Shown here: piece by piece, positions 18,056 to 26,020 of the stretch | How positions within the stretch are numbered: the stretch's first letter is position 1 | Layout: every line of letters starts with the position of its first letter | Assembly: GCA_965197795.1 (NCBI GenBank) | Contig: OZ240228.1 | Location: 3,136,128 to 3,200,127, forward strand | Direction: 5' to 3' | Length of the DNA: 64,000 bases | Source of the DNA: WHTK01 sp965197795 | GTDB lineage: Bacteria; Chloroflexota; Dehalococcoidia; DSTF01; WHTK01 | Notes under the pieces: generated by a model | Seen by the model: the letters and a program-made list of their open reading frames with translations, nothing else | Databases searched by the model: none | What the model was told of the DNA's origin: nothing | Translations under genes and position numbers: made by a program

Positions 18056-19566
18056 GTGGGGAAGGCCGGCACTGCGATGGCTCTTCAGACCGATAGCCCA
18101 ACCAACCGTATCGGTGTTCTCATCGTCGTATGCGTCGCGATGCTATTTGGCGTTCTCAACACATCCGCCATCGTGGTCGTGCCTCCAGATATCGCGGCCG
18201 ATCTAGACGTCAACATTAGCGAGCTCAGCTGGGTGATGACGGGATTTCTTCTCGTCTACGGCGTGGCGATCCCCTTCTACGGCAGGTTGGCGGATTTACA
18301 CGGTGCGCGCCCCCTGTTTATTTTTGGCGTGGGCGTCTTCGCGGTAGGCTCGCTGCTCGCGGCGCTCGCATCTGACTTCCCCTTGCTGCTGGGGGCCCGG
18401 TTGATTCAGTCGGCTGGCGGCGCGGCGGTGCCCGGACTCGGCATGGCGATGGCGATCCGCGCCTATGGACCAGAGTCACGCGGCATCGTGCTCGGGGTGA
18501 TCGGAGCGACCATCGGCTTCGGCGGGGGCATCGGGCCGCTCCTGGGCGGTGTTCTGGCAGACGCCTGGGGTTGGGAGTCGATCTTCCTGGCAACCTCCGC
18601 TACGGCGCTGATCATTCCAGCCGCGTTGGTGGCTTTACCACGTGAAGAGGAGACCGTTCCTGGCAGGCTCGACGTTCTTGGCGGCGTCCTACTCGGGTCG
18701 CCGTGGTTGGAGTACTGCTTGCTTCGACGGAAGGGGCAAGCGCCGGGTGGACATCCACCTGGCCGATCGCTGGCATAGTCATGGCTGTGGTCTCCCTGGC
18801 GCTGCTTGCGCTCAACCAGCGAACGTCCGCGTCGCCGTTCATCCCCAACGAGTTCCTTAACAACCAAAAGCTGATCGCGTTCGTGTCCATGAGTTTTCTC
18901 GTGATGGCCGCCAACGTTGGGCCGCTGATTGGAATTCCCGTCATGCTGGCCGCCTTCAATGGCTCGGCCGCGATCGACATTGGCCTAATCATGTTGCCAG
19001 CTGCCATCTTCACAGCGCTGAGCGGCGTTTTCGCCGGCAAACTAGTTGACCGTCTCGGTGCACGCCTCTTGGCGAGGACCGGCGGGTTGCTAATGCTGGT
19101 CGCCGTAATAGGGCTATCCAGCTTCTCTGGTGATGAAGCGTGGCTAATAGCTGCCTCTGGTGGCGTGCTGGGTGGCGGCTTCGGGCTGGTCAACACTCCT
19201 CTCGCCACGTCCGTGTCACGAGTTGTGCAACCGCAGGTCTTGGCGTCGGCCCTGGGGATCAATTCGATGCTCTTCTTCATAGGCGGCAGTATCGGAGCCG
19301 CCGCGCTGCTGGGCTTCTCTGCGACCGACGTACAGTCGTCTCTCAATCCGGTTCACGAAGCCGTTGGCGCCGGATTCAGCGATGGGTTCTTGTTCTTGGC
19401 TCTGCCTGTCCTGGCGGTCCTCTACCTATCATCAAGGCTGCCTGTGGCGGTCCCCCAGGAGTTGGAGGCGGAGGCCACGCCGACCTACCTATGGCGACCA
19501 GACTGCTCGATTCCGTGGGTGTCGGAATGCGAGGAGTCTCTGTGGGAAAAAGCCGAGGGAGCGTAG
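18056..19566 (+). pseudogene. MFS transporter of the 14-TM DHA2 (EmrB/QacA) type, frameshifted
   Basis: Two overlapping plus-strand frames make one transporter. The first (18056-18778) encodes the N-terminal half with motif A (GRLADLHGARP) and about six helices, then ends in Arg/Pro-rich nonsense. The second (in frame to 19566) resumes with VAVVGVLLASTEG and supplies the remaining helices. Adding one G to GGG at 18695-18697 fuses them into about 503 aa, the usual length for this branch. The start may be GTG at 18056 (AAGGACG upstream) or ATG at 18077 (GGGGAAGG upstream). Such proteins are proton-coupled drug or lipid exporters. The gene is divergent from the 16579-17871 transporter. As with the other split genes here, a consensus error is a serious alternative to true inactivation. 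Confidence 0.82.
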
Positions 19567-19737
19567 CTTGGCCAGGCCTTGGTAGAATTGGGTAGGCAAG
19601 ACGGTGAATTCGTGACGGGAAGACTTAGGGCGGTTCCTAATACGTTTCGGTGCTAAAGTGCCGATAGACGCATTAGCGGCATTCGAGGCAGACGGGGCCT
19701 CCCGCGAGACGTGTCGATTATAAGGACGGTGCATACC

Positions 19738-19965
19738 ATGGCTGAGCACGATGGCCTTATCCCGGTGGACTCTGTAGAGGATCAGTCGGCGCCACGCTGC
19801 GTCCGCTGCTCGAATTGGATCATCGAGAACCCAACCGGGAACCTGTTCTGTCGCGACTGCATCGAGGACATTTGGGAACACGCCGAGTCGTACGGCGGGA
19901 AACAGAAGACCCTCCGCGTCGTCGGACGACGTAACAAGTTCCTCCCGAAACCGCGAGCCGCCTAG
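19738..19965 (+). CDS. Small zinc-ribbon protein
   Basis: A 75-aa protein with two CxxC knuckles, CVRC and CRDC, about 15 residues apart (CVRCSNWIIE ... NLFCRDC). This is the arrangement of a zinc ribbon. The C-terminus is basic (KTLRVVGRRNKF). The ATG at 19738 follows AAGGACGG by about 10 nt; an upstream GTG at 19711 would place the ribosome binding site inside the gene, so it is not used. Proteins like this bind nucleic acid or other proteins, but no family is recognised. It stands alone between two transporter genes. Confidence 0.6.
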   Translation: MAEHDGLIPVDSVEDQSAPRCVRCSNWIIENPTGNLFCRDCIEDIWEHAESYGGKQKTLRVVGRRNKFLPKPRAA

Positions 19966-19999
19966 CGCACGCTGCGGCGCGGGCTGCCGCCCTCTGCGG

Positions 20000-20062
20000 C
20001 GGGCTCAGGACAGGCTGCACGTCCTGGAACTCGATGATGGTGAAGTCGAGCAGGACAGTCGC
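20000..20062 (-). repeat. Degenerate intergenic repeat, copy C
   Basis: Read on the minus strand this segment gives LLDFTIIEFQDVQPVL. It is a diverged copy of the sequence at 23530-23602 (DFAIAEFQDMTMQPAL); the best shared stretch on the plus strand is GTCCTGGAACTCG followed by ATGGTGAAGTCGAG or similar. It may be the rotted 3' end of a duplicated gene. I do not recognise the parent protein. Confidence 0.4.
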
Positions 20063-20103
20063 TGCGGTCAGCGGTAGTATCGCCGCAGGATGCGCTCTTC
20101 GGT

Positions 20104-21465
20104 TTGGTCTCAGGAGATGGCGATTACCGCGCAGCGACGCTTGTGCCGCGCCTGGTGAAACGCCTGACGAACTCCCTGCAGGCGAGGCGGCCGCGTAGGG
20201 TCTATTACGGCTGGTACATAGTCGCGGCCGCGCTTTGTGCGCAGATGACCGCCGTGGCGATTCAGAGCCACGCCCAGGCGGTCTTCCTCGAACCGATGAC
20301 GACGGACCTGGGTTGGTCTAGAACTGATTTCACCTGGGCCCAGACCTTTGGAACCCTGGTGATGAGCGGCGGCGGGTTCCTGGTCGGTAGTCTCCTGGAC
20401 GTTAAGGGTCCTCGCCCCTTCATGCTGGCAGGGGCAGTCGTGATGTCGGCCAGCGTCGTGAGCCTCAGTCAGGTGGACAGTGTCTGGCAGTTTCTGCTGC
20501 TACGCGGCGTCGGCATCGCTCTCGGCTCGGTCATGCTTGGCAACTTGGTCGCGAACACGACGGTATCGAAGTGGTTCGTGCGCAAGCGGGCTTGGGCGAT
20601 CACGATCTCCACGACGGGTCTCTCGATTTCGGGTGCGGTGACGCCGCGGATCGTGGCCGAGCTGGTCAACTCATTTGGCTGGCAGACCTCGTGGGTGATT
20701 CTCGGGCTGGGGCTGCTTCTGCTGGCAATCCCGGCCGCCCTGGTCATGCGACGGAGGCCTGAGGACTACGGGCTGCTGCCCGATGGCGATGATGGGGCCA
20801 AGCTCCCCCAGACTCACGCCGGCCGGCCCGTGGTTACTGCCGCCAGTGAGGAACAGTGGACGCGAGAAGAGGCCGTCCGTACCAAGGCATTCTGGGTGCT
20901 GATCATTTCCTTTGCGCTGGCTAGTTTCAGCACTGGCGCCTTCTTCCTCCATCTCATCGCCTACATCCAGGACGCCGGCTTTTCGTCACAGGCGGCGGCA
21001 GGCAGGTTCAGCACAGCCTTGCTGGCAACGGCGCTATCGCGACCAATCTGGGGCGCCCTAATGCAACGTTTCGCGCCTCGCTACTGCGCTTCGTTCGGAT
21101 TCGGGACGATGTCGGTTTGCACAGCAGGCATCGTTATGTCGTTGAACGCCGACAGCTCGCTGGTGCTCTACGCATTTCTCATAGGTTGGGGGTTTGGCTT
21201 TGGCGGTCGCGTGCCCCTGCAGGAGCTAATTTGGGCCACCTATTTCGGCAGGGAGAACATAGGAAAGATTCGGGGCATGGCGCTACCGCTGATCGCGGTG
21301 GCGACGGCTATCGGCCCGCAGTTCGCGGCCCGCGCTTATGACGTGGCGGGCAGCTACGACACTGCCTTTATTGCGTTCGCCGTGACCTCGGCCATGGCGG
21401 CTGGTTCGGTCCTCCTGGCCAAGCCACCTCGGCGCCCGGCGCCCCAGGCCCCCGTTTCTGGCTAA
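20104..21465 (+). CDS. MFS transporter (12 TM, oxalate/monocarboxylate-type)
   Basis: A 453-aa transporter with twelve hydrophobic segments. The family-like N-terminal VYYGWYIVAAALCAQMTA is at about 34-51, a motif A variant GSLLDVKGPRPF lies between TM2 and TM3, and a central hydrophilic loop (about residues 215-265) separates the halves. It most resembles monocarboxylate / oxalate-formate antiporter-type proteins, which would import or exchange an organic acid. The start is uncertain: TTG at 20104 gives the longest frame, while GTG codons at 20143 and 20155 are alternatives; none has an ideal ribosome binding site. It stands alone in its orientation next to convergent Rieske paralog 6, whose substrate it could carry (inference). 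Confidence 0.87.
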   Translation: MVSGDGDYRAATLVPRLVKRLTNSLQARRPRRVYYGWYIVAAALCAQMTAVAIQSHAQAVFLEPMTTDLGWSRTDFTWAQTFGTLVMSGGGFLVGSLLDVKGPRPFMLAGAVVMSASVVSLSQVDSVWQFLLLRGVGIALGSVMLGNLVANTTVSKWFVRKRAWAITISTTGLSISGAVTPRIVAELVNSFGWQTSWVILGLGLLLLAIPAALVMRRRPEDYGLLPDGDDGAKLPQTHAGRPVVTAASEEQWTREEAVRTKAFWVLIISFALASFSTGAFFLHLIAYIQDAGFSSQAAAGRFSTALLATALSRPIWGALMQRFAPRYCASFGFGTMSVCTAGIVMSLNADSSLVLYAFLIGWGFGFGGRVPLQELIWATYFGRENIGKIRGMALPLIAVATAIGPQFAARAYDVAGSYDTAFIAFAVTSAMAAGSVLLAKPPRRPAPQAPVSG

Positions 21466-21639
21466 CCCGGCGCAAGGGTCGCAGCGAGAATGGCCAAGCA
21501 CCGCTGTTGGGCGGACGCTCCTCAAACTGCCGCGAGCGAAGTTTTGAGAGCCACTACTCGACCCCTCCGTATGAGCAGCCTCCGGCACCTCGGCGGTCAT
21601 GGCATGACGGCAGAGCGCTGCCCGCGGGACGTCGGACAG

Positions 21640-21727
21640 ATCTCATGCCTTCAGCAACCCCCCGGCGCCCCAGTCCCCGCTCAAGCGCAGGCCGCATCTT
21701 CATGTCGTGGAACTCGGTGAAGAGGTG
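21640..21727 (-). repeat. Degenerate intergenic repeat, copy B
   Basis: On the plus strand it shares GCCTTCAGCA, a CCCC(C)GGCGCCCCA block, GCGCAGGC(C/T)GCATC, TCATGTC and TGGAACTCGG with copy A at 23530-23602. On the minus strand it reads TEFHDMKMRPALERGLGRRG, similar to EFQDMTMQPALGRRG of copy A. It lies in the 271-bp gap between the convergent MFS gene and Rieske paralog 6, which otherwise holds nothing recognisable. It is likely a gene-end remnant. Confidence 0.45.
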
Positions 21728-21736
21728 CGGGCCTGC

Positions 21737-23116
21737 TTACAGCGTGACTGTCCGGGCTAGTTGGGCCATCTTCATCGGGAGCTGAGGCTGAAGCGCCTTG
21801 GTCTTCGCGTTGGCGATGGCTTCCTCTTCGGTATCGCCGATCGCCGTTTCCCGATGGATCTGGTACACGTTGGGATGCAATGGCCCCGAAGGCTCCTTCC
21901 CCTGCGCCAATTCTTTCGCCGCCTTCAACAGGCGCCGGCGCATATAGATGATCACGTAGTCGGAGCGTGCCAGGTGTTCTTTAGTTCGATCCGCAATCGG
22001 GCCCCACTGGGCCTCGATTAGCGCGATGTCCTGCAGCGGGAAGCAGCCAATCCCGGTGTAGGTAAAGCTTTTCTGAGCCACGCGGTCGATCTCATAGTCG
22101 TTGCTGATATTGGCCTTGGGCATCCAGGTGCGCGGGAGGAGTTCAGGGAAGCTGTAGCCGCTGTCCTTGTACTTGTGCAGGTCCGCCTCGGAGATCGGCT
22201 CCCAACTCCAGCGAAGTCGGTAGAACATCAGACTCTCGTTGTCGATTGGAATCCGCATGTTGCTTGAGAAATGACCGTGCGCGGCGACTCCTGCCGTGCA
22301 GAAGATCGGCATCCACCAGGTGGCACCGACGCTCGCCATGACGCGGCCATCCGGCTGCGGCGTTAGTTGAATGCTGAGTGTGGCCTGCTCGTGATCCTCA
22401 AGCCTGGAATTGAGGCCACCCGCGCGGTGCGATGAGGTGCCAACTTCCGTGACCCTTCGATTGCCGACTGCCCGTGGAAAAGGCTCGTCGGGATCAGATG
22501 CACCATTATTGGGCATTCGTTGACCCGCGAAGTCGCGGAGACTGCCATCAAGGTTGCTGTGGAGGAAACGAGCGTGGCTGGGATCGTAGTCGCCCTCCAT
22601 CGCTTGTAAATAGTTGCAGGACTCGATGAATTTGGTCACGTAGCGGTGGCTCTTCGGCAGGTTCAGCCACTCGAAGCCTGGCATGGGGGGCTTTCTGTCG
22701 GACGGGCCCATGTAGGCCCAGATCAGGTCTCCCGCCTCGACGGTCGGGTAGCATTTGATCTTTATCTTGTCTCTGTAGGACGAACCTTCGGGTGTGTTCG
22801 GCAGGTCAGTGCAGGCGCCGTCGACGTCGAACTTCCAGCCATGGTAGACGCAGCGCAGTCCGTTCTCTTCGTTGCGTCCGAAGAACAACGGCGCGCCGCG
22901 ATGGGGACAGTAAGCGTCGACCAAACCGACTCGGCCATCTGTGGCACGAAAGGCGATGAGGTTCTCACCGAGTACCTTGACGCGAACGGGAACGGAGTCA
23001 ACGCCGGGCAACTCCTCCGATAGGGCGACCGGCAACCAGAATCGCCTGAAGAGCTCGCCCATCGGCGTGCCAGGGTTCGTGTCGGTTATTAGCTCGTTGT
23101 CTTCTTTTGACAGCAT
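21737..23116 (-). CDS. Rieske non-heme iron oxygenase (paralog 6)
   Basis: A 459-aa oxygenase alpha subunit. Rieske ligands C70, H72, C89 and H92; iron histidines H181 and H186 (DYDPSHARFLH); probable third ligand D363 (FPLQDIALIE). The ATG at 23116 follows AGGAGAAG. With paralog 7 (23735-25111) it forms a second sub-branch. The two match at about 83 of the first 100 residues by eye and share CNYLQAMEGDYDP, a longer insertion after the iron site, and a distinct C-terminal extension (about 20 residues, EEEAIANAKTKAL here). Both are farther from paralogs 1-5. No reductase lies nearby. Substrate unknown. Confidence 0.93.
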   Translation of the reverse strand: MLSKEDNELITDTNPGTPMGELFRRFWLPVALSEELPGVDSVPVRVKVLGENLIAFRATDGRVGLVDAYCPHRGAPLFFGRNEENGLRCVYHGWKFDVDGACTDLPNTPEGSSYRDKIKIKCYPTVEAGDLIWAYMGPSDRKPPMPGFEWLNLPKSHRYVTKFIESCNYLQAMEGDYDPSHARFLHSNLDGSLRDFAGQRMPNNGASDPDEPFPRAVGNRRVTEVGTSSHRAGGLNSRLEDHEQATLSIQLTPQPDGRVMASVGATWWMPIFCTAGVAAHGHFSSNMRIPIDNESLMFYRLRWSWEPISEADLHKYKDSGYSFPELLPRTWMPKANISNDYEIDRVAQKSFTYTGIGCFPLQDIALIEAQWGPIADRTKEHLARSDYVIIYMRRRLLKAAKELAQGKEPSGPLHPNVYQIHRETAIGDTEEEAIANAKTKALQPQLPMKMAQLARTVTL

Positions 23117-23317
23117 CGCGTCTTCTCCTGGGCTAATTCTCTGAATACTTTAGCGGAAAATCCGAATGCTGCTCGTACGCCTTCAGCAGCCACTCATATC
23201 TTTGGCAGCCTTCGGGTGTATGGTTGGCGTGTGTTAAGAGGCACACGACCTAACTGGCCCGATCCACGGCGCCTGGATCGTCTTCGAAAACGGATCGAGA
23301 TCCCCAAAGGGGACGAG

Positions 23318-23419
23318 ATGCGGCATTCGCCACGAAGCAGGACAGAAACCGCTGTCTACGGAGTCATCTTGCTCGCTGGACTACTGGTGGGAATCGCCAT
23401 CATCGTTCGAGTTTTCTGA
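23318..23419 (+). CDS. Possible 33-aa single-pass membrane peptide
   Basis: A short frame with ATG at 23318 preceded by AAAGGGGACGAG, a good ribosome binding site. The peptide has a basic N-terminus (MRHSPRSRTET) and one hydrophobic helix (AVYGVILLAGLLVGIAIIV) ending right at the C-terminus. That layout is typical of small membrane proteins. No homology is recognised, and it sits in a 618-bp gap between two minus-strand oxygenase genes. It could be chance. Confidence 0.35.
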   Translation: MRHSPRSRTETAVYGVILLAGLLVGIAIIVRVF

Positions 23420-23529
23420 CTACGTCTCGCCGAGCCACGATTCGTACTTACCTGGCGGCTAGGACGCACCGGACTCGTGGAGTGGTTCGGTAGAGAGACG
23501 CCACCCTTGAGCCTGCAGCGCTTTACGCC

Positions 23530-23602
23530 TTCAGCAGCCCCCGACGCCCCAGCGCAGGCTGCATCGTCATGTCCTGGAACTCGGCGATGGCGAAATCGAG
23601 GC
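23530..23602 (-). repeat. Degenerate intergenic repeat, copy A
   Basis: Read on the minus strand it encodes DFAIAEFQDMTMQPALGRRG followed by LLKA and a stop, which looks like the C-terminus of a protein without any upstream gene. Diverged copies lie at 21640-21727 and 20000-20062, and a short piece (TACGCCTTCAGCAGCC) recurs at about 23177-23192. I do not recognise the parent family. The copies flank Rieske paralog 6 and may mark past duplications in this cluster. Confidence 0.45.
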
Positions 23603-23679
23603 GTCAGCTCGTCACCACACGACTGTGGGCTAGCTAGACATAGCTCAGCAACCGGTCAAATCGGTCAGTTTAGAAGGGG

Positions 23680-23716
23680 AAGAAGCCGGGCTCATTAAGC
23701 GTGAGCCCGGCTTCTT
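23680..23716 (-). terminator. Intrinsic terminator of Rieske paralog 7
   Basis: A perfect 15-bp stem (AAGAAGCCGGGCTCA with TGAGCCCGGCTTCTT) and a 7-nt loop, 18 bp beyond the stop of the minus-strand oxygenase gene. The right arm on that strand ends in CTTCTTCCCCTTCT, a pyrimidine-rich tail. Confidence 0.8.
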
Positions 23717-23734
23717 GCCTCAGTTTGATAAGCC

Positions 23735-25111
23735 CTACGTTCTTACTTCCACCGCGACCTTCAATGCCTCTGCGGATGCTGGTGCTTCACCAGCCATCGC
23801 TTTGACCTTTTCGATCGCCTCGTCAAGGGTGCCCTCTTGGGTGGTAACCCTGGCGATGTGGTAGCGGTAACCCTCCGGGCTCCAAGGCTCCGACGGCTCG
23901 ATCCCGGCAGCTAGCGCTTTCACCGTCTTCAGCAGGCGGCGGCGGATGTAGATGATCTTGAAGTCCGAGCTCGTCAGGTGCTCCTGGGTTCGGTCTGCCA
24001 GCGGACCCCACTGGTTCTCCATCATCGAGACGTCCTGCCAGGGGAAGCACGGTATACCGGAATAGGTGAAGTTACGCTGCACCTGGCGGTCGATCTTGTA
24101 GTCGTTGTGGACGTTTTGCACGCCGATGTAGGTGCCGGGTATGAGCTCTGGATAGTACCAGCCGCCGTTCTTGTACTCGTCGATCTCGGGTTGCGGGATC
24201 GGGTCATAGCTCCAACGCAGGCGATAGAACCAGATTTTCTCATTGTTGATCGGCACGCGGATGTTGGTCGACATCGTGTTTGTACCGGCTGTGGTGCCGG
24301 CGGTGCAATAGATCGGCATCATCCAGGGACTCAGACTGGCGATCTTGGTGCCATCCGGCCGCTCGCCAGAACTCAGGAAGAACACACCTGTGTCGGTGTC
24401 CTCGATTGTGCCCCAGGCCTGCTTGTCGGCCTCTGTTTGACGCCGGGGACCCACCGCGCGCGGGAACGGCTCGTTCTCGGGAGTTGGGCGGTTCCTGGGA
24501 CGAACCTGGACGTTGTTGAACTGTTGTACCTGAGGGCTGCCGTCGATCTTGGTGTGCAGGAAGGGACCGTGGCCGGGGTCGTAGTCGCCCTCCATGGCCT
24601 GCAGGTAGTTGCACTCCACCTGGAATTTCATCACGAAGCGATGCTCTGCGGGCAGCTTCGTCCACTCGAACTCCGGGAAGGGCGGCTGCTTGTCCTTGGG
24701 ACCCATGTAGGCAAAGATCATGTTTCCCGCCTCCACGCATGGGTAATTCTTTGCCTGGATCTTGTTCTTGAAGACTTCGCCCTCGGGCGCGTTCGGTATA
24801 TCGACACAATTGCCGTCGACGTCGAACTTCCAGCCGTGGTAAATGCAGCGCAGCCCATTCTCCTCGTTACGGCCGAAGAACAGGGGCGCGCCGCGGTGCG
24901 GGCAGTACGCGTCCATCAAGCCGACCCGGCCGTCCGAGTCGCGGAAGGCCACCAACTTCTCGTCCAGGACCTCAACGCGCAGCGGCACGCTGTCGGGACC
25001 GGGCAGCTCCTCGGCCAGCGCGACTGGTATCCAGAAGCGCCGGAAGAGCTCGCCCATCGGCTGTCCGGGACTGATATTAGTGACTAGCTCGTTGTCTTCT
25101 TTGCTTAGCAT
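23735..25111 (-). CDS. Rieske non-heme iron oxygenase (paralog 7)
   Basis: A 458-aa oxygenase alpha subunit. Rieske ligands C70, H72, C89 and H92; iron histidines H181 and H186 (DYDPGHGPFLH); probable third ligand D360 (FPWQDVSMME). The start is ATG at 25111; GAGAGG and AAAGG lie upstream. It is the sister of paralog 6 in the same orientation and 618 bp away, with the gap holding repeat remnants, a terminator and perhaps a tiny membrane peptide, so the two are transcribed separately. It ends the oxygenase cluster. As for the other copies, hydroxylation or demethylation of a cyclic substrate is expected, and the substrate is not readable. Confidence 0.93.
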   Translation of the reverse strand: MLSKEDNELVTNISPGQPMGELFRRFWIPVALAEELPGPDSVPLRVEVLDEKLVAFRDSDGRVGLMDAYCPHRGAPLFFGRNEENGLRCIYHGWKFDVDGNCVDIPNAPEGEVFKNKIQAKNYPCVEAGNMIFAYMGPKDKQPPFPEFEWTKLPAEHRFVMKFQVECNYLQAMEGDYDPGHGPFLHTKIDGSPQVQQFNNVQVRPRNRPTPENEPFPRAVGPRRQTEADKQAWGTIEDTDTGVFFLSSGERPDGTKIASLSPWMMPIYCTAGTTAGTNTMSTNIRVPINNEKIWFYRLRWSYDPIPQPEIDEYKNGGWYYPELIPGTYIGVQNVHNDYKIDRQVQRNFTYSGIPCFPWQDVSMMENQWGPLADRTQEHLTSSDFKIIYIRRRLLKTVKALAAGIEPSEPWSPEGYRYHIARVTTQEGTLDEAIEKVKAMAGEAPASAEALKVAVEVRT

Positions 25112-25450
25112 TGCCTTTCAATCCTCTCGTTGCCCGCTTCATGGCGGCGGTTCTAAGACTTCTCCTGCGGACTAATGGTCGCGTAGGATTCCCGAGTCTC
25201 TAGGGTTAATACTCTTCCCAGAACGTCAAGGTGTCAACCTTAGGTGCTCAATCTGATGAACTGCAGGGCGTCAACGACGGTATCATCCGTACCACGGCCT
25301 TTCAGTGATGGTTCCCAAGCTCGTCAAGGAGTCGATGAATGGATACGGCGACAAACCTCGAAGTCCGGTGGGAAGCCCAAGGCTCTGTTCCGCACTACCG
25401 TATGGATCAGATTCAGCCGCTTCTTCAAGGTCGCGTGAATATCGCGGGAG
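25112..25450. other. Intergenic stretch without recognisable gene
   Basis: These 339 bases between the start of Rieske paralog 7 and the possible small membrane ORF hold no convincing coding frame, hairpin or repeat. They presumably include the promoter of the oxygenase gene, but no -35/-10 pair stands out on the minus strand. Confidence 0.5.
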
Positions 25451-25672
25451 TTGAATAGGCGATTCTTCGGACTACTCGCACTCTCGTTCGGACCCTTAGT
25501 GTTGCTCGGCGGACGGCTCGCCGCGTTCACGCTCGTCGGATTGGTATGTATCCCGGTCGGGACCCTAATGATGCTCTCGGCGCCGGTTCTACTTTGGAGC
25601 ATGAGGGTTGCCGTACTCTCGGCAGCGTTGCAAGCGTCTATCTGGCTACTCCCTTTGACGCTCTTCCCTTAG
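25451..25672 (+). CDS. Possible small two-helix membrane protein
   Basis: A 73-aa frame, strongly hydrophobic, with two or three membrane segments (FFGLLALSFGPLVLLGG, AAFTLVGLVCIPVGTLMML, and VLLWSMRVAVLSAALQASIW to the end). The only usable start is TTG at 25451, and the GGGAG before it is too close for a normal ribosome binding site. No family is recognised. It lies alone between the oxygenase cluster and tRNA-Ser. Hydrophobic frames can arise by chance in GC-balanced DNA, so it is only a candidate. Confidence 0.3.
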   Translation: MNRRFFGLLALSFGPLVLLGGRLAAFTLVGLVCIPVGTLMMLSAPVLLWSMRVAVLSAALQASIWLLPLTLFP

Positions 25673-25832
25673 CCAAACGCCGGGGCGTTGCAACTGCATA
25701 AGTCGCTGGCGCCATCGCGCGAGTTCGCGTTCGCATTGGCTGATCTTGAGGCGTATACGCCGGGTTATTAGTATCGACAGATTCGCGAACGTTCGTCAGT
25801 AGGTGATGCTTTCGCGTAGCGAAGCCGGCTGG

Positions 25833-25921
25833 CGGAGAGGCAGGGATTCGAACCCTGGATACGCCATAAGACGTATAACGGTTTTCGAGACCGCCGCATT
25901 CAACCGCTCTGCCACCTCTCC
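25833..25921 (-). tRNA. tRNA-Ser(CGA)
   Basis: An 89-nt class II tRNA. The acceptor stem is GGAGAGG with CCTCTCC, and the discriminator is G. The anticodon loop CTCGAAA has anticodon CGA, reading UCG. A long variable arm (TATACGTC ... GGCGTAT) and a T arm with GGTTCGAATCC confirm a serine tRNA. CCA is not encoded. Confidence 0.95.
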
Positions 25922-25970
25922 ACGCGCGATTCTAGCAGAGGGCCGCGTGGCGGACGGCCGTAGAGAAAGA

Positions 25971-25999
25971 GAGAGGGCCGGTCCAAAACCAGCCCTCTC
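25971..25999 (-). terminator. Terminator of the sortase operon
   Basis: A 12-bp stem with one G-T-type mismatch (GAGAGGGCCGGT / ACCAGCCCTCTC) and a 5-nt loop, 21 bp after the stop of the sortase gene at 26021. On the minus strand it is followed by TCTTTCTCT. Confidence 0.75.
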
Positions 26000-26020
26000 G
26001 ATGCGACTCTTGCGTGGGAA

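Noticed and set aside
23132..23245. Minus-strand 35-codon frame ending just before Rieske paralog 6 (contains HTPEGCQRYEWLLKAYEQ)
   Set aside because: Protein-like in composition, but too short, with no ribosome binding site and no recognisable family. It may be another gene-end remnant rather than a gene.
25833..25921. Genomic island attachment site at tRNA-Ser
   Set aside because: The tRNA borders the oxygenase cluster, which would suit an integration site, but no direct repeat of the tRNA 3' end and no integrase were found.
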